Assembly (NCBI RefSeq): GCF_016429015.1
Contig: NZ_JAELTU010000018.1
Span: forward strand, 1 to 64,000
Source: Rhizobium sp. ASV20
GTDB lineage: Bacteria > Pseudomonadota > Alphaproteobacteria > Rhizobiales > Rhizobiaceae
Direction of reading: 5' to 3'
DNA: 64,000 nt
Position numbers and translations under genes: made by a program
In this document: piece by piece, positions 8,348 through 17,297 of the stretch
Numbering within the stretch: position 1 is the stretch's first letter
Layout of the letters: each line of letters begins with the position of its first letter
Notes under the pieces: model-generated
Databases searched by the model: none
What the model saw: the letters and a program-made list of their open reading frames with translations, nothing else
What the model was told of the DNA's origin: nothing

Positions 8348-10204
8348 ATGATCTATGACCCCGTCAGCTCCAATCCGCTCGCCGGCAACCCGCTTGCAAA
8401 TCTCGCCGACATGCGCCGCGCGCTGACCGACCTGTTCGATCCGTTGCTCCCCTATTTTTCCGAAGGCAATGCCCGCGTTCGCATCGACGGCGCCGGTGCG
8501 CATTTCGATCGGGCGGCGGCCGACCTTGAAGGCTTTGCCCGCCCGCTATGGGGTCTCGCGCCGCTGGGAGCCGGCGGCGGCGACTTCCAACATTGGAACC
8601 GCTATACCGAAGGCCTTGCCAATGGCGTCGACCCCAGGCACCCGGAGTATTGGGGCACGGTGAACGGCCGCGACCAGCGCATGGTCGAACTTGCAGCTCT
8701 CGGCTTCGCGCTCGCCCTCGTACCGGAAAAGATCTGGGAGCCGCTCGATCAGCGCGCACGCGACAATCTCGTCACCTATCTCAAGCACGCCCGCACCTTC
8801 GATTACGCCGATAATAATTGGAAATTCTTCCGCATCTTCGTCGATATCGCGCTCGACCGGCTCGGTGCCTCCTTCGACCGCAGCCTCACGGAAACCTATC
8901 TGAACGAGCTGGACGGCTTCTACATCGATGACGGCTGGTATCGCGACGGCGATGTCCGGCGCATCGATCACTACATTCCCTTTGCCATGCATTTCTACGG
9001 GCTGATCTATTCCAAGCTGGTCGATGACGACCGTGCCAAGCGCTATCGCGAGCGCGCCGTACTATTTGCCAAGGATTTCCGCCATTGGTTCGCGTCCGAT
9101 GGCGCGACGATCCCCTTCGGCCGCAGCCTGACCTACCGCTTCGCCTGCGCCGGCTTCTGGTCGGCGCTCGCCTTTGCCGATGTCGAGGCCCTACCTTGGG
9201 GCGAGGTCAAGGGCCTTTGCCTCCGGCATCTGCGCTGGTGGGCAGACAAGCCGATCGCCCATCGCGACGGCACGCTGCCGATCGGCTTTGCCTATCCCAA
9301 TCTGCTGATGTCGGAGAATTACAATTCCGCCGGCTCGCCCTATTGGGCCTTCAAGGCATTCCTGCCGCTGGCAATCCCGGAAACGCATCTATTCTGGACG
9401 GCGCAAGAGACGTTGCCGGAAAATGAGCCGGCTATCATCCCGCAAAAGCATCCCGGCATGGTGCTGATGCGCGGCAAGGCAGATGTCGTCGCGCTTTCTT
9501 CCGGTCAGGAAAACCAGCAGATGCGCTTCGGCGCCGAGAAATACTCGAAATTCGCCTATTCCGCCCGCTACGGCTTCAGTGTCGAAAGCGATGAGCGCAT
9601 CTTCGCCGGCGGCGCCTTCGACAGCATGCTTGCCTTCAGTGATGACGGCCTGCATTACCGCGTGCGCGAAACCAACGAGGACGCCAAGCTCGCCGGCGAT
9701 ACGCTCTACGCCAAGTGGTCGCCCTATCCGGATGTGACCGTGGAGACATGGCTCGTCCCCGCCGCACCGTGGCATGTCCGCCTGCACCGGATCAGCACGC
9801 CACGGCCACTGCAGACGGCGGAAGGCGGCTTTGCCATTGCACGGCGTGATCTCGAAGCCGACACGCTCTCATCCGTAAGCGGCTCTGCCTACGCTATCGG
9901 CGAAGAAGACTTCACCGGCATTATCGACCTCGGCTCGACGATCAGGCGCGAGGGCTTGGCACAGAAGGCGCCGCCGAACACCAACCTCATCGCCTCAAAG
10001 ACACTGGTGCCCCAGCTGCGCGGCGCCATTCCGGCAGGAGAGACCATTCTCGTCTCCGCGGTGCTTGCGGAGAAGGATCCCGCGGCTGTCGATCACGCCT
10101 GGACCAGACCGCCAGCCAAACCCGACATCGATGCCCTGCGCGCCCTTGTTCAGAATAAGGGCATTACAGTCAGCGCCATCGAAGCGCCCGGTCGCCTGCC
10201 ATGA
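8348..10204 (+). CDS. DUF2264 domain protein
   Basis: A 618-residue cytoplasmic protein, with no signal peptide, matching the DUF2264 family along its length. Typical segments are the N-terminal NPLANLADMRRALTDLFDPL, the central GGGDFQHWNRYTEGLANG and the aromatic-rich DNNWKFFRIFVDIALDRLG. The N-terminal two thirds is rich in helices with repeated W/F/Y-D patterns, as in alpha/alpha-barrel glycan-active enzymes, and the C-terminal third looks like beta structure. I infer a role in glycoside or polysaccharide-fragment catabolism from the LacI and binding-protein neighbours; no catalytic activity can be assigned. The stop overlaps the start of the next gene (ATGA). Confidence 0.85.
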   Translation: MIYDPVSSNPLAGNPLANLADMRRALTDLFDPLLPYFSEGNARVRIDGAGAHFDRAAADLEGFARPLWGLAPLGAGGGDFQHWNRYTEGLANGVDPRHPEYWGTVNGRDQRMVELAALGFALALVPEKIWEPLDQRARDNLVTYLKHARTFDYADNNWKFFRIFVDIALDRLGASFDRSLTETYLNELDGFYIDDGWYRDGDVRRIDHYIPFAMHFYGLIYSKLVDDDRAKRYRERAVLFAKDFRHWFASDGATIPFGRSLTYRFACAGFWSALAFADVEALPWGEVKGLCLRHLRWWADKPIAHRDGTLPIGFAYPNLLMSENYNSAGSPYWAFKAFLPLAIPETHLFWTAQETLPENEPAIIPQKHPGMVLMRGKADVVALSSGQENQQMRFGAEKYSKFAYSARYGFSVESDERIFAGGAFDSMLAFSDDGLHYRVRETNEDAKLAGDTLYAKWSPYPDVTVETWLVPAAPWHVRLHRISTPRPLQTAEGGFAIARRDLEADTLSSVSGSAYAIGEEDFTGIIDLGSTIRREGLAQKAPPNTNLIASKTLVPQLRGAIPAGETILVSAVLAEKDPAAVDHAWTRPPAKPDIDALRALVQNKGITVSAIEAPGRLP

Positions 10205-11226
10205 CGCAACTTGCCTCCGGCCGTCCGGCCATCGCCCTTGCCATGCAGCCATCGCGCACGCAGCACGTCCTCCCGGATGCGCTCATTGAGCGCCTCGATA
10301 CGGTGGGTCGCGTGCTTGATGCAGCGCCGATGCAACGCTTCGACGACGAGCGCGCTGCAAAGCTCCTGGCAGAGACCGAGATCCTGATCACCGGCTGGGG
10401 CGCTCCGACGATAGATACTCCCGCACTGGCTCGCGCACCACATCTGAAACTGGTCGTCCATGCCGCCGGCACCGTGAAGGGCCTGCTCGGGGAAAGCCTG
10501 TTCGATCGCGGCATATTGGTCAGCCATGCCGCGCAAGCCAATGCGCTGCCGGTTGCCGAATTTACGCTTGCCGCCATCATCTTCGCCGGCAAGAAAATCT
10601 TTCAGTTCCGCAATTTCTACGTTGCCGACCGCAATCGCGCGCGGACATTGGCAATGCAGGCGGACGCCATCGGCAACTATCGCCGCACGGTGGGCATCAT
10701 CGGCGCCTCGCGGATCGGTCGTCGAGTGATCGAGCTTCTGTCGCCCTTCGACTATCGTGTCCTGCTCTACGATCCCATGGTCAGCGACGCGGAAGCCGCC
10801 CAGATGGGTGTCGAGAAGACTGAACTGGACAGCTTGATGGCATCGGCCGACATCGTTTCGCTGCATGCGCCGTCCTTGCCCGCAACACGACACATGATCG
10901 ACGCGCACCGCCTTTCGCTCATGAAGGAGGGAGCGACGTTCATAAATACGGCACGCGGTGCTTTGGTCGATGAGGCTGCCTTGATCGCCGTGCTGAAGAC
11001 CGGCCGTATCGACGCGATCATTGACGTTACCGATCCGGAAATTCCGGAGGCGGTGTCGGCCTTCTATGATCTGCCGAATGTCTTTCTGACGCCGCATATT
11101 GCCGGTGCCGTCGGGTTGGAACGGACCCGCCTCGGCGAGATGGCGGTCGACGAAGCCATTCGCTTCATCGAGAGCAAACCGCTGCTCTACGAGATCCGCC
11201 GCGAGGACATGGCGCGCATGGCATGA
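10201..11226 (+). CDS. D-isomer-specific 2-hydroxyacid dehydrogenase family protein
   Basis: A 341-residue NAD-dependent dehydrogenase. The nucleotide-binding stretch is VGIIGASRIGRRVIELL (about residue 163), with the usual GxGxxG altered to G-A-S-x-I-G. Catalytic features are the Arg in NTARGALVDEAAL, the Glu in the DVTDPEIPEA segment and the His in FLTPHIAGAVG. It is translationally coupled to the DUF2264 gene through ATGA. The family reduces 2-keto acids or oxidises 2-hydroxy acids; here it probably acts on a sugar-derived acid produced by the preceding enzyme. The specific substrate is unknown. Confidence 0.88.
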   Translation: MTQLASGRPAIALAMQPSRTQHVLPDALIERLDTVGRVLDAAPMQRFDDERAAKLLAETEILITGWGAPTIDTPALARAPHLKLVVHAAGTVKGLLGESLFDRGILVSHAAQANALPVAEFTLAAIIFAGKKIFQFRNFYVADRNRARTLAMQADAIGNYRRTVGIIGASRIGRRVIELLSPFDYRVLLYDPMVSDAEAAQMGVEKTELDSLMASADIVSLHAPSLPATRHMIDAHRLSLMKEGATFINTARGALVDEAALIAVLKTGRIDAIIDVTDPEIPEAVSAFYDLPNVFLTPHIAGAVGLERTRLGEMAVDEAIRFIESKPLLYEIRREDMARMA

Positions 11227-11444
11227 CGCGCCGCAGCAGATCCACGAAAACTCCCTGAAATCGCCCCATTTCGGCACAGGCAAACAACTCGTTTTTAATC
11301 ATTCCGCGCTAGCAATCTCGATGCGCATGACCGCAAAAAGTTCGGCTTCGAATTTTTTGCAAAGGATCATGCGCCAACAAAGTTGTTGCTGCGTCCTTTG
11401 CACGCCCGAAAGACGCGCGGCGCAGCAATGAAGAGGTTCTAGTA

Positions 11445-12032
11445 ATGCGTACCCGCGTCCTTTCCATTCTGGCTGTAATGCTGCTCGGCGTGCTGGCGGG
11501 CTGTGCGACCGCACCCCATCACACCCGCAACATCTGCGCGATCTTCGATCAACGCGACGGCTGGTTCAACAACTGGCAGCGCGCCGCCGACCGCACGGAA
11601 CGCAAATACGGCGTGCCGGTACCGATCCTAATGGCGACGATCTACACCGAATCCGGCTTCCGGCCCCGCGCCCGGCCGCCGCGACGCTACCTGCTCGGCT
11701 TCATTCCGTGGAAGCGCCCGACGACGGCCTATGGTTATTCGCAGGCGCTCGACGGCACCTGGGACAAATACAAGCGCGAAACGGGCAACTGGGGCGCAAG
11801 CCGCACCGACTTTGCCGACGCCATCGATTTCGTCGGCTGGTATCACTACCAGACCCACTTGCAGACCGGCATTCCGCTCAACGATTCCTACAGCCTGTAC
11901 CTCGCTTACTATTCGGGCGCGAAGGGCTACCTGCAGGGATCGTGGCGCGGCAATTCGACCGCGCTGGCCGGCGCCAAGCGCTTCAACGGCATGACGAGAA
12001 TCTATGCGCAGCAGCTTCCAAGCTGCAACTGA
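11445..12032 (+). CDS. Lytic transglycosylase-like lipoprotein (SLT domain)
   Basis: A 195-residue predicted lipoprotein: hydrophobic signal LSILAVMLLGVLAGC with the lipobox LAGC, so Cys20 would be lipidated. A small SLT/lysozyme-like domain follows, with the catalytic Glu in ATIYTESGF (Glu69) and the downstream AYGYSQALDGTWDKYK motif. It would cleave peptidoglycan glycan strands at the envelope. It stands alone, with 218 bases of non-coding DNA upstream containing only a weak inverted repeat (TTGCTGCG at 11386, CGCAGCAA at 11421). Homologues of this short lipoprotein are widespread in rhizobia. Confidence 0.88.
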   Translation: MRTRVLSILAVMLLGVLAGCATAPHHTRNICAIFDQRDGWFNNWQRAADRTERKYGVPVPILMATIYTESGFRPRARPPRRYLLGFIPWKRPTTAYGYSQALDGTWDKYKRETGNWGASRTDFADAIDFVGWYHYQTHLQTGIPLNDSYSLYLAYYSGAKGYLQGSWRGNSTALAGAKRFNGMTRIYAQQLPSCN

Positions 12033-12080
12033 TCCCAACGCCGTTCAGGAAAACTCCCGGAAGATTGATGAGCCGTGGCC

Positions 12081-13343
12081 TCAAGGCCGCGGCTCCAGCA
12101 GATTGAGACCGCCATCCGCGCCCCATATGTCGGCGACCGATACCTGCTGGCCCGTGCGGCTGCTCTGCAGAGCGGCGATGCCGCACAAGACCGACATTGC
12201 CCCTGCCCGCGAGCCGGCGCGCTGCTTGAGTTCATCGTTCGGCCTTGAGCGTAGCAGCATATTGCGCAGCCGGTCGTCGCCGCCATAATGGCCGCCGGAT
12301 GAATGCGGCACCCAGATGCGCTCGACATCGCCGAAGTTCTTCATGACGACGATCTCGTCGGCAGGCGGCGTCGTCCATTTCTGCTTCTCGTATTGGCGTA
12401 GCTCGATGCGCCCCTTATGGCCGTTGAAGGCGATATGATGCCCCTCGATCGGCATATAGGTGTTGAGGGAATAGGAGACGTTGACGCCGTTGCGATAGCG
12501 GATCGAAGCGACCATCGTATCAGGGATATCGATATCCTCGCGGAAGACGCAGGCATCGCGCACGTAGCCGTCGACAGCGGACGGATCCTCGTAGAGGCTT
12601 TCGAGCAGCGGCGTGGCGCTGATGTCGAGATAATAGTTGCACTCGTCCTTGTACCGACAGGTACGACAGCGCTCGCCGCGAAACGGTCCCTTGCGGCCGT
12701 AGTGCTTGAGATCGGCAAAGGCGGCCACCGTTTCCGGATCGGAATCCAGATACCAGTTCAGAAGATCGAAATGGTGTGTCGCCTTGTGAACGAAGAGGCT
12801 GCCGGAATTTTCCGTGAAGGCGTGCCAACGGCGGAAATAATCGGCGCCGTGGCTGGTGTCGAGATACCAATGAAAATCGACTGACGTGACGTCGCCGATG
12901 ACGCCGGAATTGATCAGCTCCTTGATCTTCGCCGAGGTCGGCGCAAAACGGTAGTTGAAGGAAATATCCAGCCGCTTGCCGGTGCGCGCCTCGGCATTGA
13001 GGATGCGTTTGATCTTGTCGACGGTCGTCGTCATCGGCTTCTCGCTGATGACATTGGCTCCCGCTTCCATCGCCTTGACGATCAGATCGTCGTGGGTGGA
13101 ATCGCGGGTGCAAACGATGACCAGATCCGGTTTTTCCGTCCGCAGCAGCTCGTCGAAGTCGGTGTAAACGGGCACCGAGGCACCGATATATTCCAGCGCC
13201 CGCTTCGCGCGCATGGGATTGAGATCGCAGACGGCCACAAGCTCGACCTCGTCGCTCCAGCCCTCGACCAGCTCCTTGCCCCACATGGTCGCCCCGCGAT
13301 TGCCTGTGCCGACCAGAACGTAGCGTTTCTTCGATGACTGCAT
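12081..13343 (-). CDS. Gfo/Idh/MocA family oxidoreductase with Cys-rich insert
   Basis: A 420-residue NAD(P)-dependent dehydrogenase. The Rossmann motif is YVLVGTGNRGATM (residues 8-20), and the family EKP motif is at ISEKPMTTTVDKI (about residue 99). An unusual insert around residues 226-235 has three cysteines (CRTCRYKDEC), of a type that can hold a metal. I chose ATG 13343 because GGAGGAG lies four bases upstream; the earlier Met at 13364 has none. It ends the minus-strand group with the enolase-superfamily gene at 13432. The likely job is oxidation or reduction of the sugar derivative made or consumed by that dehydratase. Confidence 0.88.
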   Translation of the reverse strand: MQSSKKRYVLVGTGNRGATMWGKELVEGWSDEVELVAVCDLNPMRAKRALEYIGASVPVYTDFDELLRTEKPDLVIVCTRDSTHDDLIVKAMEAGANVISEKPMTTTVDKIKRILNAEARTGKRLDISFNYRFAPTSAKIKELINSGVIGDVTSVDFHWYLDTSHGADYFRRWHAFTENSGSLFVHKATHHFDLLNWYLDSDPETVAAFADLKHYGRKGPFRGERCRTCRYKDECNYYLDISATPLLESLYEDPSAVDGYVRDACVFREDIDIPDTMVASIRYRNGVNVSYSLNTYMPIEGHHIAFNGHKGRIELRQYEKQKWTTPPADEIVVMKNFGDVERIWVPHSSGGHYGGDDRLRNMLLRSRPNDELKQRAGSRAGAMSVLCGIAALQSSRTGQQVSVADIWGADGGLNLLEPRP

Positions 13344-13431
13344 CTGCTCCTCCAGAATCTGCAAACAGCGATGATGAGGCCTTGGCGGCCTGAATTTATC
13401 TGAGCGAGACGCTCATAACTTTGATCAAAAT

Positions 13432-14853
13432 CTAGGTCGGCGACTTCTCCATCGCCGCCCAGTCCGGCGAGACCGAAGAGCCGAGGCCGGCGGCGCCGAT
13501 GACGGAACCGATCGCTAGCTGCCCGGCCTCGATCCGCAGCCGCGTGCGACCATTGCTGACGCGATAGAGATCGGAATGAGCCTTGGCAAAGGCCGCCTGC
13601 TCGGCTTCAGGCGCGCCGGCCATGCCATCGACATAGTGATGGCCGTTGCGCTCGATATGGGTCATGCCGATCAGGGAGGCGAGCGCCAGATCCTGCTGCA
13701 CGGCAAGGCCTCCCTGCGTCGTCAGATCCTCCGCCGACATGAAATAGGGAATGGCGTCTTCAGCACTCCATTTGGCAACGCGCGCCCGGTTCAATAGCGA
13801 GCGATAGAAGCCCTTGCAGGATTTTGAGGAAATGCCGGTATAGCCGAGCGCCCTCGCCGTGACGAAGGCATCGATGTCGGCGTCGGATTCGTCGATTTCC
13901 ACCGGCTTGAAACCGGCCAGCGCCCTGACCGGCTTTTCGAAGGCATGAGCGCGGGCAATCGGCTGTTCAACGAACAGGATAGAGCCGGCAAAACGTGCCA
14001 GTCTCGGCTCCTCCTTCACCCGGGTCAGCAGATCGGCAACCGCCTCGGCGGATGAAAACTGCTCATTGCCGTCAAGCGTCACGGAGTAGGCCGGAACCTT
14101 GGCATCGATGACGGCGGCGACGCGGCAGAGACGATCGATATCGGCATCGGCAACGCCGGAAACCTTGACCTTGAAGAAGGTCAGTCCATAGGCGTCGATG
14201 GCCTCCTCGAAACTCTCCGGCAGGCCGTCATTCAGACGCTCGCTTGCCGGAATATCGCCTGATACGATGGCATCGACCAGCCCGACGGTATGGCGCGCCG
14301 CAAGGCGCGCCGCCGGCTCTAAACTCGCGAGGAAGCCGGAGAGATCGAAGCCTGCGAGGTCACGCGCGGTGGACGCGTCCATGCCGGGGCGGTTGGCCTT
14401 GATCGCCTGCGCAACGGTCAGACCTTCAAGCCGGCAGAGCGCATCGAGGATGGCCCGGTTGGCAAGCGCCAGGCCAAAGGATGCAACTAGGCCGTTCAGC
14501 TTCTCAGCCGCCGCCCGCGCATGATGCGAGGCTTCGACTGCCGCATGCAAGCCGAAAGCCGCTCCCGTCCCCGCACCCTTTAGCGCATCGAGCGCCAGCA
14601 GCAGCGAACGGCGCAGCTGGTTTTCATTGTCGGCATTGGAAAGCTCGGGCGATTTGTCGAACCATTTCGGCACCATCAGCTCGGCCGCCATCCCCTCGGC
14701 AGAGCGCCCCATCGCGTCTTCGATGCGCACGCGCAGAAAAATCTGCCGTGCCTCGCGCAAGGTCGCCGCCCCGAAGCGGAAGGGCAGCCGCAGCTTGACC
14801 GGGCGCTCGAACGCTTCAGCCTCGACAAGCCTGATTTTCAATGGATCGGTCAT
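13432..14853 (-). CDS. Enolase-superfamily (mandelate racemase / muconate lactonising type) enzyme
   Basis: A 473-residue enzyme of the enolase superfamily, somewhat longer than usual (350-420) because of an extended N-terminal capping part. Active-site features are the KxK motif (FFKVKVSG), metal ligands in TLDGNEQ, LFVEQP and EIDESD, and a second lysine in the SSKSCKGFYRS stretch. This Lys-on-both-sides pattern is that of the muconate lactonising/dipeptide epimerase subgroup. The start ATG 14853 has a GGGAG site upstream. A TTGACA box and a GTAAC palindrome 190 bases upstream match those of the ABC operon at 16 kb, so both are probably under the TetR protein encoded between them. Substrate unknown, probably a sugar acid. 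Confidence 0.82.
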   Translation of the reverse strand: MTDPLKIRLVEAEAFERPVKLRLPFRFGAATLREARQIFLRVRIEDAMGRSAEGMAAELMVPKWFDKSPELSNADNENQLRRSLLLALDALKGAGTGAAFGLHAAVEASHHARAAAEKLNGLVASFGLALANRAILDALCRLEGLTVAQAIKANRPGMDASTARDLAGFDLSGFLASLEPAARLAARHTVGLVDAIVSGDIPASERLNDGLPESFEEAIDAYGLTFFKVKVSGVADADIDRLCRVAAVIDAKVPAYSVTLDGNEQFSSAEAVADLLTRVKEEPRLARFAGSILFVEQPIARAHAFEKPVRALAGFKPVEIDESDADIDAFVTARALGYTGISSKSCKGFYRSLLNRARVAKWSAEDAIPYFMSAEDLTTQGGLAVQQDLALASLIGMTHIERNGHHYVDGMAGAPEAEQAAFAKAHSDLYRVSNGRTRLRIEAGQLAIGSVIGAAGLGSSVSPDWAAMEKSPT

Positions 14854-15039
14854 GATGCTAGTCGGCTCCCGTGATTGTCAGGCAAGTCTGTTCGCATAGG
14901 GGTGAAGGGTCGTTCGTTGCAGAAGCGGTTCTTCAAATCTCCAGCCGGGTCGCATTGCAGCCAACGGATTTCACGCTATCTCCTCCATGCCCGATTCCCT
15001 TCAGAATCAGGAAAAGCAAATGCTTGGCCAGTCAAGCAA

Positions 15040-15086
15040 TGTAACCATATAGTTACAAGATCGCGCGTTACCTCCGGACTTGTCAA
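15040..15086 (-). promoter_or_regulatory. TTGACA promoter with TGTAAC-N6-GTTACA operator upstream of enolase-superfamily gene
   Basis: Plus-strand TGTAACCATATAGTTACA (15040-15057) is an 18-base inverted repeat with perfect 6-base arms. On the minus strand TTGACA (15086-15081) lies 23 bases before it, so the operator sits at or just after the expected transcription start. The same arrangement recurs at 15912-15956. A repressor bound here would block initiation. Confidence 0.7.
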
Positions 15087-15129
15087 TCGCCTTTCGGAAA
15101 TTTCTCGGAAGTCCGATATTTCGGGCAGT

Positions 15130-15825
15130 CTATGTCCGAATGGAAGCGAGCGTCACGGCAACAATATGCTCGCCCCAGGCATTCAGCGCATCCGGCGCCG
15201 TCAGCTTGCGAGCAAAAATCGTCGACAGCGTATGACGGTTCGACAGATAGAAATAACCAAGCGCCGCGATTGTGAGGTAGACGGAGATCGGATCGACCGC
15301 CGGCCGGAAAATGCCGAGCGCCTCGCCACGGCGCAGCACGTCCGCAAGTTCGTCGATCAGATGCGAATGCATGGCGGAGACTTTTTCCGATCGCTGCAGA
15401 TAATGCGCTTTATGCAGGTTTTCGGTGGCAAGCAGGCTTAGAAACTCGGGGTGTGCGAGGAAGTGCTGCCAGGTGAACAAGGCGAGCTCCCGCATTCCCT
15501 CTTCGGGGTCACGGCGCGCGAGATCGAGGTGCTTTTCCGCGTTGCGGATCGTCGCATAGGTCGCCTCCAGCACGGCGAGATAGAGCCCCTCCTTGTCGCC
15601 GAAATAGTGATAGAGCATACGCTTGTTGGTCTGTGCACGAGCCGCGATTGCATCTACCCGGGCACCGCCGAAACCATGTGCGGCAAATTCTTCCGTCGCC
15701 GCGTCAAGGATCGTCTCCTGGGTCCGCTGCGGATTGCGCGACACCTTCTTCGGTCGTTTCTCCGCACCCTTGTCGGCATCCATTTGCACTTTATTTTCAG
15801 TCTGTTGTCTCGCCCTGCCTGCCAT
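15130..15825 (-). CDS. TetR-family transcriptional regulator
   Basis: A 231-residue regulator. The N-terminal TetR DNA-binding domain is clear (about residues 31-78: TQETILDAATEEFAAHGFGG followed by RVDAIAARAQTNKRMLYHYFGDKEGLY), followed by an all-helical ligand domain (TetR_C, WQHFLAHPEFLSLL). The start ATG 15825 has AAGGAG seven bases upstream. It lies between the enolase-superfamily gene and the ABC operon, each preceded by the same GTAAC palindrome. The simplest reading is a local repressor of both transcription units that responds to the imported compound or a breakdown product. Confidence 0.9.
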   Translation of the reverse strand: MAGRARQQTENKVQMDADKGAEKRPKKVSRNPQRTQETILDAATEEFAAHGFGGARVDAIAARAQTNKRMLYHYFGDKEGLYLAVLEATYATIRNAEKHLDLARRDPEEGMRELALFTWQHFLAHPEFLSLLATENLHKAHYLQRSEKVSAMHSHLIDELADVLRRGEALGIFRPAVDPISVYLTIAALGYFYLSNRHTLSTIFARKLTAPDALNAWGEHIVAVTLASIRT

Positions 15826-15911
15826 GGACGATCTCCTTCCCGACCGGTGCTTTCAACGACGGATACCATCGGCGCCCGCATGCCCCGTTTTGACTGCAAT
15901 GCGATTGGCGC

Positions 15912-15956
15912 TTGACAGCGGTCGCGTTTCTATCCAACTTGTAACCAAATAGTTAT
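15912..15956 (+). promoter_or_regulatory. TTGACA promoter with GTAAC-type operator upstream of ABC operon
   Basis: TTGACA at 15912-15917 is followed 22 bases later by TTGTAACCAAATAGTTAT (15939-15956), which shares the core GTAACCA-(T/A)-ATAGTTA with the site at 15041. The right arm has one change (GTTAT for GTTAC). The ABC operon starts at 16007. Confidence 0.68.
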
Positions 15957-16006
15957 ATCATGCAAAGCAGTTCGTAAATCATCGGTTCGCTGGGGAGGAG
16001 ACCAGG

Positions 16007-17293
16007 ATGACGTTGACGATCGACCGCCGGCAGTTGCTTGCCAGTATGGCAGCGACGCTTGCTATAAGCAGTATGGGGCTTTCCCGCGCCAACGCGGCAA
16101 CCGCGATGCGCCTTCTTTGGTGGGGATCGAAGGAGCGCGCAGACCGTACATTTGCAGCGGTAAGGGCCTATCAGACCAAGAACCCTGACATCACCATCGC
16201 CGGCGAATCCTTCGGGTGGGACAGCTACTGGACGCGCCTCGCCACGCAGACAGGCGGCGGCAATGCGCCCGACCTCATCCAGATGGATTATCGCTATATC
16301 TTCGAATATGCCCGCCGCGGCGCGCTGCTCGACATGACGCCCTATCTGGGCAAGAGCCTGGCGATTGAGGATTTCGGCGCTGCCAACATCGATTCCGGCA
16401 AGGTCGACAACAAGATCTACGGTGTCAGCCTCGGCGTGAATTCCTTCATGGTCGTCGTCAACTCCGCTGCGTGGACCGAAGCCGGCGTCGAGCCACCGCA
16501 TGATGCTATGACATGGGAACAGATCGGCGATGCCTGCGCCAAGGTGACGGCAGCCAAGAAGCGGCGCGGCTTCTATGGCACGGGCGATGCGAGCGGCAAC
16601 GAACCGGCTTTCGAATGCTGGCTGCGCCAGCGCGGCAAGGCCCTCTACACCGCAGACGGCAAGCTCGCCTTCGAAGCCAAGGACGCAACCGACTGGTTCG
16701 ATCTATGGGGTCAAATGCGCAAAAGCGGTGCCTGCGTGCCCGCTGACGTCCAGGCGCTCGACCAGCTGACCCTTGAGACTGACATGCTCGTGACCAAGAA
16801 GGCGGCGATCAGTTACGCCCATTCCAACCAGTTCGTTGCCATTCAGGGCCTGGTCAAGGAAAAGCTAGAGATCGTCTCCTATCCGGTCGCGGGCCCGGAC
16901 AGCAAACCCGGCCAATATCTGAAACCTTCGATGCTGATGTCTGTTTCGGCAACCTCTCCGAACAAGGACGCGGCCGTCGCCTTCGTCAACTATCTGGTGG
17001 AGGATCCGGAAGGCACCAAGACGCTTGGTCTTGAGCGCGGCGTCCCCGCCTCCCCGAAAATCCGCGATCTCCTGACCCCCAGTCTGGATGCTGTCAGCAA
17101 GCAGGTCGTCGATTATATCGGCCGGCTGACGCCGCATGTCGGACCACTCCCGCCATCGCCGCCGAATGGCGCCGGCGAGAACTCATTCCTGCTGAAGAAG
17201 ATCGCCGAGGAAGTAGCTTTCGGCAAAACCAGCGCGCAGGACGCTGGAACGAAGTTCGCCGAACAGGCAGCAGCAAACATTACGCGAGGCTGA
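16007..17293 (+). CDS. Tat-exported sugar-binding protein of an ABC transporter
   Basis: A 428-residue periplasmic binding protein. The N-terminus MTLTIDRRQLLASMAATLAI has a twin-arginine signal (DRRQLLAS), followed by a hydrophobic stretch and an A-x-A site near residue 31. GGGAGGAG lies upstream of ATG 16007. It is a paralogue of the lone binding protein at 5836, with long conserved blocks in both domains. First gene of an operon with two permease genes, two Gfo/Idh dehydrogenase genes and an ATPase gene, and preceded by a TTGACA box and a TetR-type operator. It delivers an unidentified carbohydrate to the permeases. Confidence 0.92.
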   Translation: MTLTIDRRQLLASMAATLAISSMGLSRANAATAMRLLWWGSKERADRTFAAVRAYQTKNPDITIAGESFGWDSYWTRLATQTGGGNAPDLIQMDYRYIFEYARRGALLDMTPYLGKSLAIEDFGAANIDSGKVDNKIYGVSLGVNSFMVVVNSAAWTEAGVEPPHDAMTWEQIGDACAKVTAAKKRRGFYGTGDASGNEPAFECWLRQRGKALYTADGKLAFEAKDATDWFDLWGQMRKSGACVPADVQALDQLTLETDMLVTKKAAISYAHSNQFVAIQGLVKEKLEIVSYPVAGPDSKPGQYLKPSMLMSVSATSPNKDAAVAFVNYLVEDPEGTKTLGLERGVPASPKIRDLLTPSLDAVSKQVVDYIGRLTPHVGPLPPSPPNGAGENSFLLKKIAEEVAFGKTSAQDAGTKFAEQAAANITRG

Positions 17294-17297
17294 TACC

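Noticed and set aside
11386..11428. TTGCTGCG/CGCAGCAA inverted repeat before the transglycosylase gene as a riboswitch or terminator
   Set aside because: The loop is long, internal pairing is poor and no T-run follows.
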